64,000 nucleotides of DNA, from contig JAFVOU010000040.1 in NCBI GenBank assembly GCA_017505635.1, forward strand, positions 62,001 to 126,000, in the 5' to 3' direction. This DNA is from Oscillospiraceae bacterium (lineage in GTDB: Bacteria > Bacillota > Clostridia > Oscillospirales > Ruminococcaceae). Positions within the stretch are counted from its first letter, which is position 1. Every line of letters starts with the position of its first letter. The position numbers were made by a program, and so were the translations under genes. The notes beneath the pieces are model-generated. The model was not told the DNA's origin, did no database searches, and worked only from the letters and a program-made list of their open reading frames with translations. Positions 17,211 through 25,014 of the stretch are shown here, in pieces.

Positions 17211-17252
17211 AAAGGCAACCATTTGTGAAAAACACAAGTGGCTGCCTTTGTC
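17211..17252 (-). terminator. Terminator downstream of the ECF sigma operon
   Basis: AAAGGCAACCATTTGTG (17211-17227) pairs with CACAAGTGGCTGCCTTT (17233-17249) at 15 of 17 positions around a 5-base loop. The minus-strand tail (CCTTTTGTTTTGGG) is T-rich. It lies about 135 bases below the secreted-protein stop. A second inverted repeat (TGCCATATA/TATACGGCA, about 17143-17170) sits between it and the tandem operator. Confidence 0.6.
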
Positions 17253-17384
17253 CAAAAGACAATCAAAAGATATTAATTAATAAATTGGAAAGCTTTCGTT
17301 TTTGATTTGTTAAAAAAGGGTATATGTACCCATAACAATTATGGCATTATACTAATATAATAACTTTGTTTTTGTTTGTTAAAA

Positions 17385-17771
17385 TTATCCTTCGTGGGAA
17401 ACTGTTGCAGTTTCGGTTTGACCAGAAGATGTAGTGACAGTAACAGTTGCATCTACACGATATGTTTTATTGGTATCCATATCATATGAACAAGTAAGAC
17501 TACCCCCAGTGGCATATATGGTTTTGGTACCAGAATCTTTTTTTGAGTATATGCCTAAAATTCCTTTTTGATACAATTCAAGTTCAATCTCAATTTTTGT
17601 AACATTAGTAGGGCAGCCTACAGTAACAAAATATGCATCACTATATTTGTCTAATCCTGGAGAAATAGAGCCTATGTAAGCCCATCTTGGAGTAGCTGCA
17701 GATGCACATATAGAAAAAATAACTGCAAAAACTAAAGATAAACTTAAAACAGATAATAATTTCTTTTTCAT
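17385..17771 (-). CDS. Small secreted protein of unknown function
   Basis: The 128-aa product has a clear signal peptide: KKK, a hydrophobic core (LSVLSLSLVFAVIFSI) and CASAA as the probable cleavage site near residue 26. The mature ~100 residues are rich in Ser, Thr, Tyr and beta-strand patterns (KTYRVDATVTVTTSSGQTET), suggesting a beta-sandwich. I recognise no family. ATG 17771 follows a strong AAAGGAGGTT. It lies 70 bases below the anti-sigma gene on the same strand, so it could be part of the sigma operon or a target of it; that link is inference. Confidence 0.75.
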   Translation of the reverse strand: MKKKLLSVLSLSLVFAVIFSICASAATPRWAYIGSISPGLDKYSDAYFVTVGCPTNVTKIEIELELYQKGILGIYSKKDSGTKTIYATGGSLTCSYDMDTNKTYRVDATVTVTTSSGQTETATVSHEG

Positions 17772-17841
17772 AATTGTTAACCTCCTTTTGTATAATGCCA
17801 GTTATATCAACAATTTAAAAAGAAAAAAGTTTCATATAATT

Positions 17842-18528
17842 TTAAAGTATTTCTATATTTTTATAAATTTCAATTAGTTCATTAATGCTAATATTACCAT
17901 CAATACTATAAATAAACATATCATCTGATATTGTTAATATTGAATAATTTTCACGATAAACCAAGATTCCATAATGGTTATCTATAGAAATTGAATAATA
18001 ATCAGAGTGCTTATTGTCTGTATGAAATGTTGACATAGCATCTACAGGACATACGTTTATATTAATGGTTTCAAAATTATTTGTATATGTTTTTCTATAT
18101 GTATATTTGGTTTTATAAGTAGGGCCATCCGACTCAAACCCTTCAACCATATAACCTATCTTCACATCATTAATAACCGCAGGCACATTTTCGCTCTTGA
18201 AAAATATACTTGCAAATTCATCTTTCCATTCAATAACAGTCTGCACAATGCTCTCTCGCACCGCTTTTGCACTGATAAGTGGTGTAAATGTTACAGTGAA
18301 TGTAATAAGCAAAATAACCGCAACTTTAGAGAACTGTCTGTTAAACTCGGCAAATTTATCGGCACGGGTTTCCTTTTTGATAATTTTGTTTATTTTATCT
18401 TCGTGAGTTTTGGTCGGTTCAAACATTTTTTCCAATTCTCTTTTAGAAGGGAAGCTGTCCAGCTGTCTGTACACAGCTTCTCTTGCTGCCATCTGCAGCA
18501 TAGCATCAAAGGATACGTTGTTATTCAT
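17842..18528 (-). CDS. Membrane anti-sigma factor with DUF4367-like C-terminal domain
   Basis: The protein (~228 aa) has a cytoplasmic helical N-terminus (residues 1-60). One membrane helix follows (about 66-87, KVAVILLITFTVTFTPLI). The extracytoplasmic part shows a DUF4367-like pattern (GYMVEGFESDGPTYKTKYTY; HYGILVYRENYSILTISDD). Such proteins bind and hold an ECF sigma factor at the membrane until a signal arrives. GTG 18537 is in frame, but AAGGTGAG spaces better to ATG 18528. The start overlaps the sigma gene by 8 bases, giving translational coupling. Confidence 0.82.
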   Translation of the reverse strand: MNNNVSFDAMLQMAAREAVYRQLDSFPSKRELEKMFEPTKTHEDKINKIIKKETRADKFAEFNRQFSKVAVILLITFTVTFTPLISAKAVRESIVQTVIEWKDEFASIFFKSENVPAVINDVKIGYMVEGFESDGPTYKTKYTYRKTYTNNFETININVCPVDAMSTFHTDNKHSDYYSISIDNHYGILVYRENYSILTISDDMFIYSIDGNISINELIEIYKNIEIL

Positions 18529-19075
18529 CTTTGTCACTCACCTTTGCCAATAATTTTTGTTTGCCGCGACGCAGCCTTGTTTTTACAGTAGATGGTGGTA
18601 TCTTCAAAAAATCAGATATTTCTTCAATGCTGTAGCCAAAAGCCTGCATTTTTATAGGTGCAGCATATTTAAAATCCATAGTATCAATGGCGTTTATAAT
18701 ATCTTCGGTATATATCACATTTACGATAGAACTTTCAAAAGAGTTTTCGTATCTGTTGTATGTATAATAATCGTCTATTGTTTCATCTTCGTCCATAATT
18801 TTAATACGGGATTCCCTTTTAATAAAATTAAGGGCACAGTTTTCAGTAATGATCGAAACCAGTGCCCTTGTTTTCTTATCAGATTCAAATTTTAACTTAT
18901 CAAAATTTTCAATAATATTGCAGAATGCATCCTGAACAATATCTTCAACCCATGAACTGTTGTTGGTTACCTTATTTGCAATATACAGCATTAAAAGCCT
19001 GTAATCATGATACAATTTTGTGAATTTATTTTGGTCTTCGATGTCATCAAGCATCGAGAGATAGAAGCTAAGCAT
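18521..19075 (-). CDS. ECF-type RNA polymerase sigma factor
   Basis: The product (~184 aa) has a sigma region 2 (FTKLYHDYRLLMLYIANKVT and WVEDIVQDAFCNIIENFDKL) and region 4 with a helix-turn-helix (GYSIEEISDFLKIPPSTVKT, RLRRGKQKL). It directs RNA polymerase to a small regulon, most likely including its own operon. The frame opens at 19150, but AGGAAAGGA about 10 bases before ATG 19075 marks that as the start. The anti-sigma gene overlaps its end. The signal is unknown. Confidence 0.9.
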   Translation of the reverse strand: MLSFYLSMLDDIEDQNKFTKLYHDYRLLMLYIANKVTNNSSWVEDIVQDAFCNIIENFDKLKFESDKKTRALVSIITENCALNFIKRESRIKIMDEDETIDDYYTYNRYENSFESSIVNVIYTEDIINAIDTMDFKYAAPIKMQAFGYSIEEISDFLKIPPSTVKTRLRRGKQKLLAKVSDKDE

Positions 19076-19203
19076 TTGTTGATATCCTTTCCTGATTAAT
19101 AATTTTGTATAAAGTATAGTTATAATAGTAAAAATGTAATATATTGTCAATGTAAATTGATGAATATATATTGTATATAAAATAATTAGAACAGATCAAT
19201 TTA

Positions 19204-19229
19204 TCCCTCACTGCAACTGCAGCGAGGGA
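19204..19229 (-). terminator. Hairpin below the HipA-like gene, possible terminator
   Basis: TCCCTC-A-CTGC-AACT-GCAG-C-GAGGGA forms a 10-bp stem with one mismatch, which is a G-U pair in minus-strand RNA. The T-run is poor on that strand, so function as a terminator is uncertain. Confidence 0.45.
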
Positions 19230-19320
19230 TTTGGCTATATATAGGCATATTTATAAAAATAATTTACATCATAAATTATCAGATAATTTTATGTGGTATT
19301 GTTATATCAGAATATTTTTA

Positions 19321-20160
19321 TCACACAAAATATTTTTTCTTCTGTCCCATTACAACGCAGACAATTCTGTCTTTGATAAGATATCTGAAAAACGGCTGAT
19401 ACCAATGCAGATGTTTATCCACAATTTTCTCGATATCTGTTTTGTCAAAATTAAAGTTCAGCTGTGGACCATATAGTTCTCGTGCAACAGTCAATAACTT
19501 ACCAAAGCGGCACTCAAACGGTTTTGCACGCAGATTTTTAGTCATACTTAGAGTGGAAATATCAAAAGGATATTTTATATTGTCCAGCATAAAACCTTCG
19601 CCGTTATCAAAAACAGGGCAGTAGTCGTAACTGCCGTTGTGTTCAAGTACAGCAATATTGTTAAGGTGTCTGTCTTCGTTGGCTATAAGTGCATCCACTT
19701 CAAAAAGCAAAGTAAGGTATTTGCCAAAACCGGTCAAGCCTGTGGATTTTTCCACGGTGTCAACTATCAGGGCAAGACGTTTCTGTATAGTGCTTTCCTG
19801 AGCCAGAATATTTTGATAATCAGCACCAAGAACCCTTTTGAGAATATGATAAGCCGTCTGAATGCTCTGTCCGTCAGCAAGAAAATTTGGGCTTGCACAG
19901 GCAATGCGTTCTTTTCGATGAACATCTACTGTTTCGATAAAATATGGAACGACACGGTATCCTAATTCCGTTTCGATATTGCTGTGTTTTATAAGTATTT
20001 CGCTGGCAACAGCTTCAGCCATTGCTTCAAAACCTACTTTGTCCAGCTTGTACCAGCTGTCGTTTTCGGCATTGTACCACTTTTCCTGATTGCCTTTGGA
20101 AGATGTGGCAACAACGGTGTCTTTGGTATATAGTTTTACAGTTTTGTTATTTTTAGCCAT
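19321..20160 (-). CDS. HipA-like Ser/Thr kinase
   Basis: This 279-aa protein has a HipA-type kinase core. WYKLDKVGFEAMAEAVASEI (Lys38 a candidate ATP-binding residue) begins the N-lobe. DALIANEDRHLNNIAVL (about 156-172) holds the catalytic Asp163-Arg-His. CPVFDNGEGFML (Asp185) corresponds to the metal-binding DFG-like loop. It is shorter than classical HipA (about 440 aa) and lacks the N-terminal subdomain, as in HipT/CtkA-type kinases. HipA kinases phosphorylate Glu- or Trp-tRNA synthetases and induce dormancy; the target here is unknown. ATG 20160 overlaps the upstream AbrB-like gene by 25 bases, as in toxin-antitoxin pairs. Confidence 0.8.
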   Translation of the reverse strand: MAKNNKTVKLYTKDTVVATSSKGNQEKWYNAENDSWYKLDKVGFEAMAEAVASEILIKHSNIETELGYRVVPYFIETVDVHRKERIACASPNFLADGQSIQTAYHILKRVLGADYQNILAQESTIQKRLALIVDTVEKSTGLTGFGKYLTLLFEVDALIANEDRHLNNIAVLEHNGSYDYCPVFDNGEGFMLDNIKYPFDISTLSMTKNLRAKPFECRFGKLLTVARELYGPQLNFNFDKTDIEKIVDKHLHWYQPFFRYLIKDRIVCVVMGQKKKYFV

Positions 20161-20675
20161 TGGTCATCCTCTGCCATCCTTCCTTGTGTTTTTTCTACGA
20201 TAGCAACTGCATCATAGCTGTTAAGATTTAGCTTTTTTAGTATTTCGGTCAGATTATCTCTGGTTTTGGGCACACAGCGTTCTGCCATAAATTCCATAAA
20301 ATCGTTCCAGTCAGGTTTGTTCTGCACCCCAAATGCGGTTTTCAGCAGATTATCGGTATGATTTACAACACGCAGTGTTTTATCGGTAAAATCGCATATT
20401 ATTGTGCTGCATAAAGTTGCCTTGTCAAAGTATTCATACTGCACAACATTGTGTTCGGATTTTATTGCCGCGGATTTAAATTTGTTTATATCATCTGAAA
20501 GCATAGGACGGATAATGATGCTTTTGCCATCAAAAACCAATTCGGCGGAATTATCCTTATCAAGTCCCAGTTCTTTAATCCAGCTTGACGGAAGAGAAAC
20601 GCGGTAAGACATTGATCCTGCAGATGCCGTCCCGCCGGAAGAATACACACTTATTTTTCCTGATCTTGTTTCCAT
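20136..20675 (-). CDS. AbrB/SpoVT-type DNA-binding protein paired with the HipA-like kinase
   Basis: Residues about 20-57 (YRVSLPSSWIKELGLDKDNS, then AELVFDGKSIIIRP) form a swapped-hairpin AbrB/MazE-type DNA-binding domain. The remaining ~120 residues are of unknown type and end in LNSYDAVAIVEKTQGRMAED. The protein probably binds the kinase and represses the promoter, as antitoxins do. An earlier in-frame ATG (20684) directly abuts AGAAAGG, so ATG 20675 (179 aa) is the likelier start. The use of an AbrB fold rather than the usual HipB Xre-type HTH is notable. Confidence 0.75.
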   Translation of the reverse strand: METRSGKISVYSSGGTASAGSMSYRVSLPSSWIKELGLDKDNSAELVFDGKSIIIRPMLSDDINKFKSAAIKSEHNVVQYEYFDKATLCSTIICDFTDKTLRVVNHTDNLLKTAFGVQNKPDWNDFMEFMAERCVPKTRDNLTEILKKLNLNSYDAVAIVEKTQGRMAEDDQWLKITKL

Positions 20676-20698
20676 ATTCAACATCCTTTCTTGATATA

Positions 20699-20727
20699 AT
20701 TATACTCTATTCGTCCCGAATAATCAA
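20699..20727 (-). promoter_or_regulatory. Promoter with embedded palindrome for the AbrB-HipA-like pair
   Basis: On the minus strand TTGATT (20727-20722), 17-bp spacer, TATAAT (20704-20699). The spacer carries the palindrome ATTCG-GGA-CGAAT (20721-20709). A repressor bound there would block RNA polymerase, which fits autoregulation by the AbrB-like protein encoded about 25 bases downstream. Confidence 0.65.
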
Positions 20728-20739
20728 TAATTATATGGA

Positions 20740-20855
20740 AGGTGAGTGCAAATGAGGGATAAGCAAACTGGAATTTTTAAGAGGTATGATTACACCGCAG
20801 TTTTTTGTTAAATAAATCAGCATACCGCTTTCTTTGAAGGCGGTATGTTTTATTG
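20740..20855 (+). ncRNA. Possible small leader transcript with 19-codon frame and terminator
   Basis: GGAAGGTG precedes ATG 20752, opening a 19-codon frame (MRDKQTGIFKRYDYTAVFC, stop 20809-20811). CATACCGC (20821-20828) with GCGGTATG (20840-20847) and TTTTATT then form an intrinsic terminator. GGTATG at 20783-20788 could pair with CATACC of the terminator stem instead. This resembles a small RNA or attenuator leader ahead of the response regulator. No clear promoter for it was identified. Confidence 0.4.
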
Positions 20856-20877
20856 TATAATAAAATTATAAATTATT

Positions 20878-20901
20878 TTTTTACAACTCTCTAATATCTA
20901 T
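20878..20901 (+). promoter_or_regulatory. Candidate response-regulator binding site upstream of the two-component operon
   Basis: TTTTTACAACTCTCTAA (20878-20894) recurs exactly at 23022-23038. CAACTCT (20884) is followed 11 bp later by the degenerate TATCTAT, the spacing expected for tandem OmpR-family half-sites. No good -35 box lies downstream, which fits an activator-dependent promoter. Confidence 0.55.
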
Positions 20902-20962
20902 GTTATAGAATAAAAACAACAAAAGCTTATCATAAAAACAATAACACAGAAAGGTTTAAACC

Positions 20963-21613
20963 ATGGCATATATTTTAATTGCAGAAGACGAACAGGCTAT
21001 CAACGATTTGATTTGTAAAAATCTCAAATTGGTAGGGCATAAAACTGTACAGGTTTTTGACGGACATCAGGCATTGGCCAGCATAAACAGTGACAACTTT
21101 GACCTTGTGCTGCTTGATATTATGATGCCGGGATTATCAGGGCTTGAAGTGAAAAAGCTTATTCCTCAGGATATACCTGTAATATTTGTTACGGCAAAAC
21201 ACTCCGTATCAGACCAGCTTATAGGTCTTGGACTTGGTGCCGATGACTATATAGTAAAACCCTTTGACATTCTTGTCCTGCTTGCAAGAGTGGAAAATAT
21301 TCTGCGACGTACAAAGAAAAACAGCACAGTGTTTACAATAAAAGATTGTAAAATTGACCTCAACAGCAGAACGGTAACAAGAAACGGTGAAGAAGTTATC
21401 CTTACCCTGCAGGAGTTTAATCTGCTGGAAGTTTTGGTTATCAACCGCAATTTTGCATTATCCCGCGAAAAGCTGCTGCAGCTGGCCTGGGGCTTTGACT
21501 ATATGGGCGACACCCGCACAGTTGATGTACACATACAGAAACTGCGTAAAAAGCTGGATATGCAAAAGGAGATAGCAACTGTTTATAAATACGGCTACCG
21601 ACTGGAGGTGTAA
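20963..21613 (+). CDS. OmpR-family response regulator
   Basis: The 216-aa protein has a receiver domain (1-115). It shows the acidic pair Glu8-Asp9, the phospho-acceptor Asp52 in LLDIMMPGLSG, Thr77 (FVTAKH) and Lys99 (YIVKPFD). A winged-helix DNA-binding domain follows (about 125-215) with LTLQEFNLLEVLVINRNFAL, TVDVHIQKLRKKL and YGYRLEV. It is phosphorylated by the kinase encoded 3 bases downstream. Its likely targets are its own promoter and the small membrane protein/paralog cluster, judging from the shared 17-bp element. Confidence 0.95.
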   Translation: MAYILIAEDEQAINDLICKNLKLVGHKTVQVFDGHQALASINSDNFDLVLLDIMMPGLSGLEVKKLIPQDIPVIFVTAKHSVSDQLIGLGLGADDYIVKPFDILVLLARVENILRRTKKNSTVFTIKDCKIDLNSRTVTRNGEEVILTLQEFNLLEVLVINRNFALSREKLLQLAWGFDYMGDTRTVDVHIQKLRKKLDMQKEIATVYKYGYRLEV

Positions 21614-21616
21614 TAA

Positions 21617-23038
21617 ATGAAGATTAAATTCTGGCAAAAGTTGTACCTTTGTGTGCTATTTGTTTTTCTGCTGTTCTTTAACGGCGGCATTTTCGCTATT
21701 GTGACAGCCCAGAACTCAAAAGCACTGGCACAGCAGAAAGAAAATTTTTTAACCCAGCAGGAATATATCCTGCAGCAGATTGTCAACGATATGTCCCTTG
21801 TGTACGAAAGCCGTCCCCTTGGCATACCGCTGATTATCCGTCAGTACGGAGACCGATATGCAAACAATGGTGTGCTGATGCAGGTAAAAAAAGGGGAAGA
21901 GCTGGTTTACTCTTCAATAAAATACGAATATTACGACGATTACATAGATTTTCCAAACAAGTATCTGCAGAACCGTGTTTCTGAAATTGCAGAGATTGAG
22001 GACGAAAAATACTTTATCGTGGAATGCAATCTTCCAAACGAATTTGCGGTTTACGGCACACTTATTGCATTTCCGATACAAAGCTTTTTCGATGACTGGA
22101 ACGGCACAATTTTAATGATAAATGTTATCTGTTGTACAGTTTCTGCAATCATGGCAGTGGTGCTTTACAATCTGCTCAAAGCACTCACCAAGCCTATACA
22201 GTCGCTGAACGAAGCTACAATCAGGTTTGGTAAAGGAGATATGACTGCCCGCATCGAACATATCACCAACGATGAAATCGGTCATACAGCAAAAAGCTTT
22301 AATGAAATGGCGGACCGTATATGTACCCAGATGCAGACACTGGAGAACTCTGCCCAGGAAAAACAGAACTTTATAAATGACTTTTCCCATGAGATGCGTA
22401 CACCGCTTACAGCAATAAGGGGATATTCACAGTATATGCAGCGGGCAAAAATTGACGGGGAAGAATACTACAGCACGCTGGAAATTATAGACCGACAGGC
22501 GTACCGTCTTCAGAATTTAAGTGAAAGTATGCTTGCTTTGTCTATTTCTGATAAGGAGCAGCTTGATTTTACCGATATAAATATTCCTCAGCTGATTAAT
22601 GACATCGGTTTGTCATTTCAGCCTAAGCTTCATAAAAATAAAGTGGATTTGGAGATAAACTGTAATGATACTTTGACAGTTAAGGGGGAAATTTCTCTGA
22701 TAGAAAGTCTTATTGCAAATCTTGTGGACAACGCAATAAATGCATGCAAAGCAGATGAAACAAAAGAAAATCATTGTGTAAAAATCAATTCCTTTAAATC
22801 CAATGAAAAAGTAATCGTTACAGTGGAGGATAATGGTATTGGAATGAGCCGCGAAGCAATGGAAAAAATATATATGCCATTTTATCGTGAGGATAAATCC
22901 CGCAGCAGGCAAAACGGCGGTGCAGGTCTGGGCGGCAGCATAATCAAAAAAATAGCCGATGTACATGGTGCAACGCTGGAATATATATCCGTACATGGCA
23001 AAGGCACAACGGCAACAGTTATTTTTACAACTCTCTAA
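21617..23038 (+). CDS. Membrane sensor histidine kinase
   Basis: The 473-aa kinase has two membrane helices (about 8-30 and 163-188) enclosing a ~130-residue extracytoplasmic sensor of unknown type. HAMP follows (about 189-245: KPIQSLNEATIRFGKGDMTA). HisKA carries NDFSHEMRTPLTAIRGYSQ with His258. HATPase_c shows LVDNAINAC (N box), DNGIGM (G1) and GGAGLGGSI (G2). The start ATG is behind GGAGGTG at the end of the regulator gene. The stop codon lies inside the second copy of the putative operator. Confidence 0.95.
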   Translation: MKIKFWQKLYLCVLFVFLLFFNGGIFAIVTAQNSKALAQQKENFLTQQEYILQQIVNDMSLVYESRPLGIPLIIRQYGDRYANNGVLMQVKKGEELVYSSIKYEYYDDYIDFPNKYLQNRVSEIAEIEDEKYFIVECNLPNEFAVYGTLIAFPIQSFFDDWNGTILMINVICCTVSAIMAVVLYNLLKALTKPIQSLNEATIRFGKGDMTARIEHITNDEIGHTAKSFNEMADRICTQMQTLENSAQEKQNFINDFSHEMRTPLTAIRGYSQYMQRAKIDGEEYYSTLEIIDRQAYRLQNLSESMLALSISDKEQLDFTDINIPQLINDIGLSFQPKLHKNKVDLEINCNDTLTVKGEISLIESLIANLVDNAINACKADETKENHCVKINSFKSNEKVIVTVEDNGIGMSREAMEKIYMPFYREDKSRSRQNGGAGLGGSIIKKIADVHGATLEYISVHGKGTTATVIFTTL

Positions 23039-23045
23039 CAACTCT
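23022..23045 (+). promoter_or_regulatory. Second copy of the candidate response-regulator binding site
   Basis: TTTTTACAACTCTCTAA (23022-23038) matches 20878-20894 base for base. Here the half-site CAACTCT occurs twice exactly 11 bp apart (23028-23034 and 23039-23045). A TACAAT -10 box (23072-23077) follows without a consensus -35. CTCTGA/TCAGAG (23042-23059) forms a small hairpin between them. This could drive the downstream small ORF and paralogs. Confidence 0.6.
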
Positions 23046-23112
23046 GATAAAAGTCAGAGAAAACGCCCCTTTACAATAAGGGTACAAAGCAAAAATCAAA
23101 GGAGGTACTCTT

Positions 23113-23241
23113 ATGTTGAGACTTATAGTTTTACTGACAATGTTTACGGCAGTTTTTGCACTTGTTATTTGGACAGGCTTCGGGCTTATAAAAACAGCAC
23201 TTAAAGACAGCCTTGACGATGAGTACACCCACGAAAATTAG
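23113..23241 (+). CDS. 42-aa single-span membrane protein
   Basis: ATG 23113 follows a perfect AAAGGAGGTACTCTT. The frame encodes MLRLIVLLTMFTAVFALVIW, then TGFGLIKTALKDSLDDEYTH and EN before TAG 23239-23241. Residues 3-25 form one hydrophobic helix and the tail is acidic. It lies between the histidine kinase and the first paralog, 23 bases ahead of the latter and directly behind the candidate operator. Position suggests a partner or modulator of the kinase or of the paralog proteins; no family recognised. Confidence 0.75.
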   Translation: MLRLIVLLTMFTAVFALVIWTGFGLIKTALKDSLDDEYTHEN

Positions 23242-23264
23242 CAAAAACCAAAGGCGGTGTAAAA

Positions 23265-24182
23265 ATGAAAAAGACAATAATTATAACCCTTGCTATGCTT
23301 ATCGTTTTCGGTGGTGCAGTGATATTTGGAGCAAGCCGTGTTCAGAATAACTGGCAGCAGCCAAACGAAGACGATGTGGAATTTTCTATTGGTTCACCTG
23401 TTGAAAGTGTAGAAAATACAATAAAAGAGTACACATATCAGGTTCTTTCTGAAAAAAACAAGTCGTTATTCTTTTATGAAAATGGGAAATATCCGGTATC
23501 ACCGACAGAACATGTATTTGAACAAACAGATGTCCAGAATGGTATGATAACATATGCAGAAGCTGTAAGTTATGGTGCTTCAGCAGTGGAAAAACTATGG
23601 CCTGGCGTATCATTTGATAACAGTGAATTTATAGTAGCATTGGAAGATATGAAAACATATAAAGAAGGTGAACAATTATCTCAAAATGGTATAGGGGCTA
23701 ATTTTAAATTTTATAGATACCTGCCTCAATACGTTTTTATTGGTCGCAATATAAAAGACGACAAAACCTTTCAATATTATGTTGATGCGTATACAGGAAG
23801 AATACTTTCACTGTACAGAATAGACGAAGAACTTTTTGATGCAGATACTATGTTGTATCCAATTTATAAAGAATATTCCTGTGATGAAAAAACAGAGGAA
23901 ATTCTGTCTTTACGTACAAATGAATTGCTGAAGAACTTAGATTATAGCGAATGTAAAACATATTATATTTCGGTGCATAGCATATATTATGGACCATCAG
24001 ATTATACAGAGATTAAAGGCTATAATGGATATATAGTAAATGCAGTGTTGCAAGATGATACGATAGTAAGCTTTGTTTTTTATGATAACGCTGAAAAAAA
24101 TTATCCGCTATATAGTTTTGAAAACTATTCTGCTTTGTATGATGAAATTTTCTATAAACACATTATAGAAAAATTAAAATGA
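23265..24182 (+). CDS. Membrane-anchored paralog 1 of a four-gene tandem family, unknown function
   Basis: The 305-aa protein opens with KKTIIITLAMLIVFGGAVIF, an uncleaved anchor or signal segment. A conserved NWQQPNEDDVEFSIGSPVES block follows, then a helical KEY segment. All four copies share three marks in order: this W-P-D-SPVE block, a [ML][IL][TS][YF]-EA motif (MITYAEA here), and a [VI]D-YTG strand (VDAYTGRILSLYR) like that of PepSY-type folds. The body is probably outside the membrane. ATG 23265 is behind AAAGGCGGTG. Regulation by the adjacent two-component system is likely. Confidence 0.78.
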   Translation: MKKTIIITLAMLIVFGGAVIFGASRVQNNWQQPNEDDVEFSIGSPVESVENTIKEYTYQVLSEKNKSLFFYENGKYPVSPTEHVFEQTDVQNGMITYAEAVSYGASAVEKLWPGVSFDNSEFIVALEDMKTYKEGEQLSQNGIGANFKFYRYLPQYVFIGRNIKDDKTFQYYVDAYTGRILSLYRIDEELFDADTMLYPIYKEYSCDEKTEEILSLRTNELLKNLDYSECKTYYISVHSIYYGPSDYTEIKGYNGYIVNAVLQDDTIVSFVFYDNAEKNYPLYSFENYSALYDEIFYKHIIEKLK

Positions 24183-24202
24183 AATGTACGGGATGTTTAT
24201 TT

Positions 24203-25012
24203 ATGAAAAAAACAATACTTATAACCCTTGTTATGCTTATCGTTTTCGGCGGTGCGGTAAAGTTCGGTGCATCCAAAGTTTCAACTGACTGGCAGCAGCC
24301 GAGTGAAGATGATGTGGAGATTTCTGCAAGCTCACCTGTAGAACAGGTGCAAAATGAATTTAAAATGTACAATTTTGTTTTGCCAAGCGATAAACCGGAA
24401 ACATACCAGACTTTGTGGAAATACGGAGTAAAATATTATATTGAACCAACCAAAGATATGCTTACATATGTTCAGGCAGCAAGTTGTGGCGGGACTATTA
24501 TCGAGCAGCATTTTGATTGGATAGATATAGGTGAAACTCCACTGTTTATTGAACTTGAAGATGTTCCTGGAAAAGGTGCATTTTATAAAGTTTCTTACAG
24601 AACCAACTATAAAAGTGCCGTGTGCAAGTTTGATGCATATACATGTGAACTTTATGCTATATCAGCAGAAGGTGGAACAGAAGGGATTCCTGTTGAAATT
24701 TTGAAAATGGAAAGACAACACGGACAAACCAATATAGAAGATAAAGATATAAAAGAAAGAGTGTTAACTGCAGTTTGTGAATTCACAACAGAGAAAGGCT
24801 ATCCTGATGTAAACAAATATATTACTCGTTCGGTAGGAGAGGGTTATCATGAAATATACCTTACAACAGAGACAGATATTGTACTTAAAGTAGTTATACG
24901 ATTTAATGAAAATGAGATTTTAAGAAAAACACATTTTTCAGTGGACAAAAACAATGTTGATGTAGTGGAATATATAAACAGCATAGGCGAAAGCTTTGTA
25001 CAGGAGGGATGA
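24203..25012 (+). CDS. Membrane-anchored paralog 2 of the tandem family
   Basis: This copy (~269 aa) keeps the anchor (KKTILITLVMLIVFGGAVKF), DWQQPSEDDVEISASSPVEQ, MLTYVQAASCGG and FDAYTCELYAI, in which the usual YTG is YTC. The frame is open from 24179, where it would overlap paralog 1. ATG 24203 is chosen because it aligns with the anchor start of the other copies and has CGGGATG upstream. The central region has diverged strongly from copy 1 while the 5' 80 bases remain very similar. Confidence 0.75.
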   Translation: MKKTILITLVMLIVFGGAVKFGASKVSTDWQQPSEDDVEISASSPVEQVQNEFKMYNFVLPSDKPETYQTLWKYGVKYYIEPTKDMLTYVQAASCGGTIIEQHFDWIDIGETPLFIELEDVPGKGAFYKVSYRTNYKSAVCKFDAYTCELYAISAEGGTEGIPVEILKMERQHGQTNIEDKDIKERVLTAVCEFTTEKGYPDVNKYITRSVGEGYHEIYLTTETDIVLKVVIRFNENEILRKTHFSVDKNNVDVVEYINSIGESFVQEG

Positions 25013-25014
25013 TT

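Noticed and set aside
17056..17266. Two overlapping minus-strand frames of 66-68 codons
   Set aside because: They are created by the inverted-repeat and operator region and have no ribosome binding sites.
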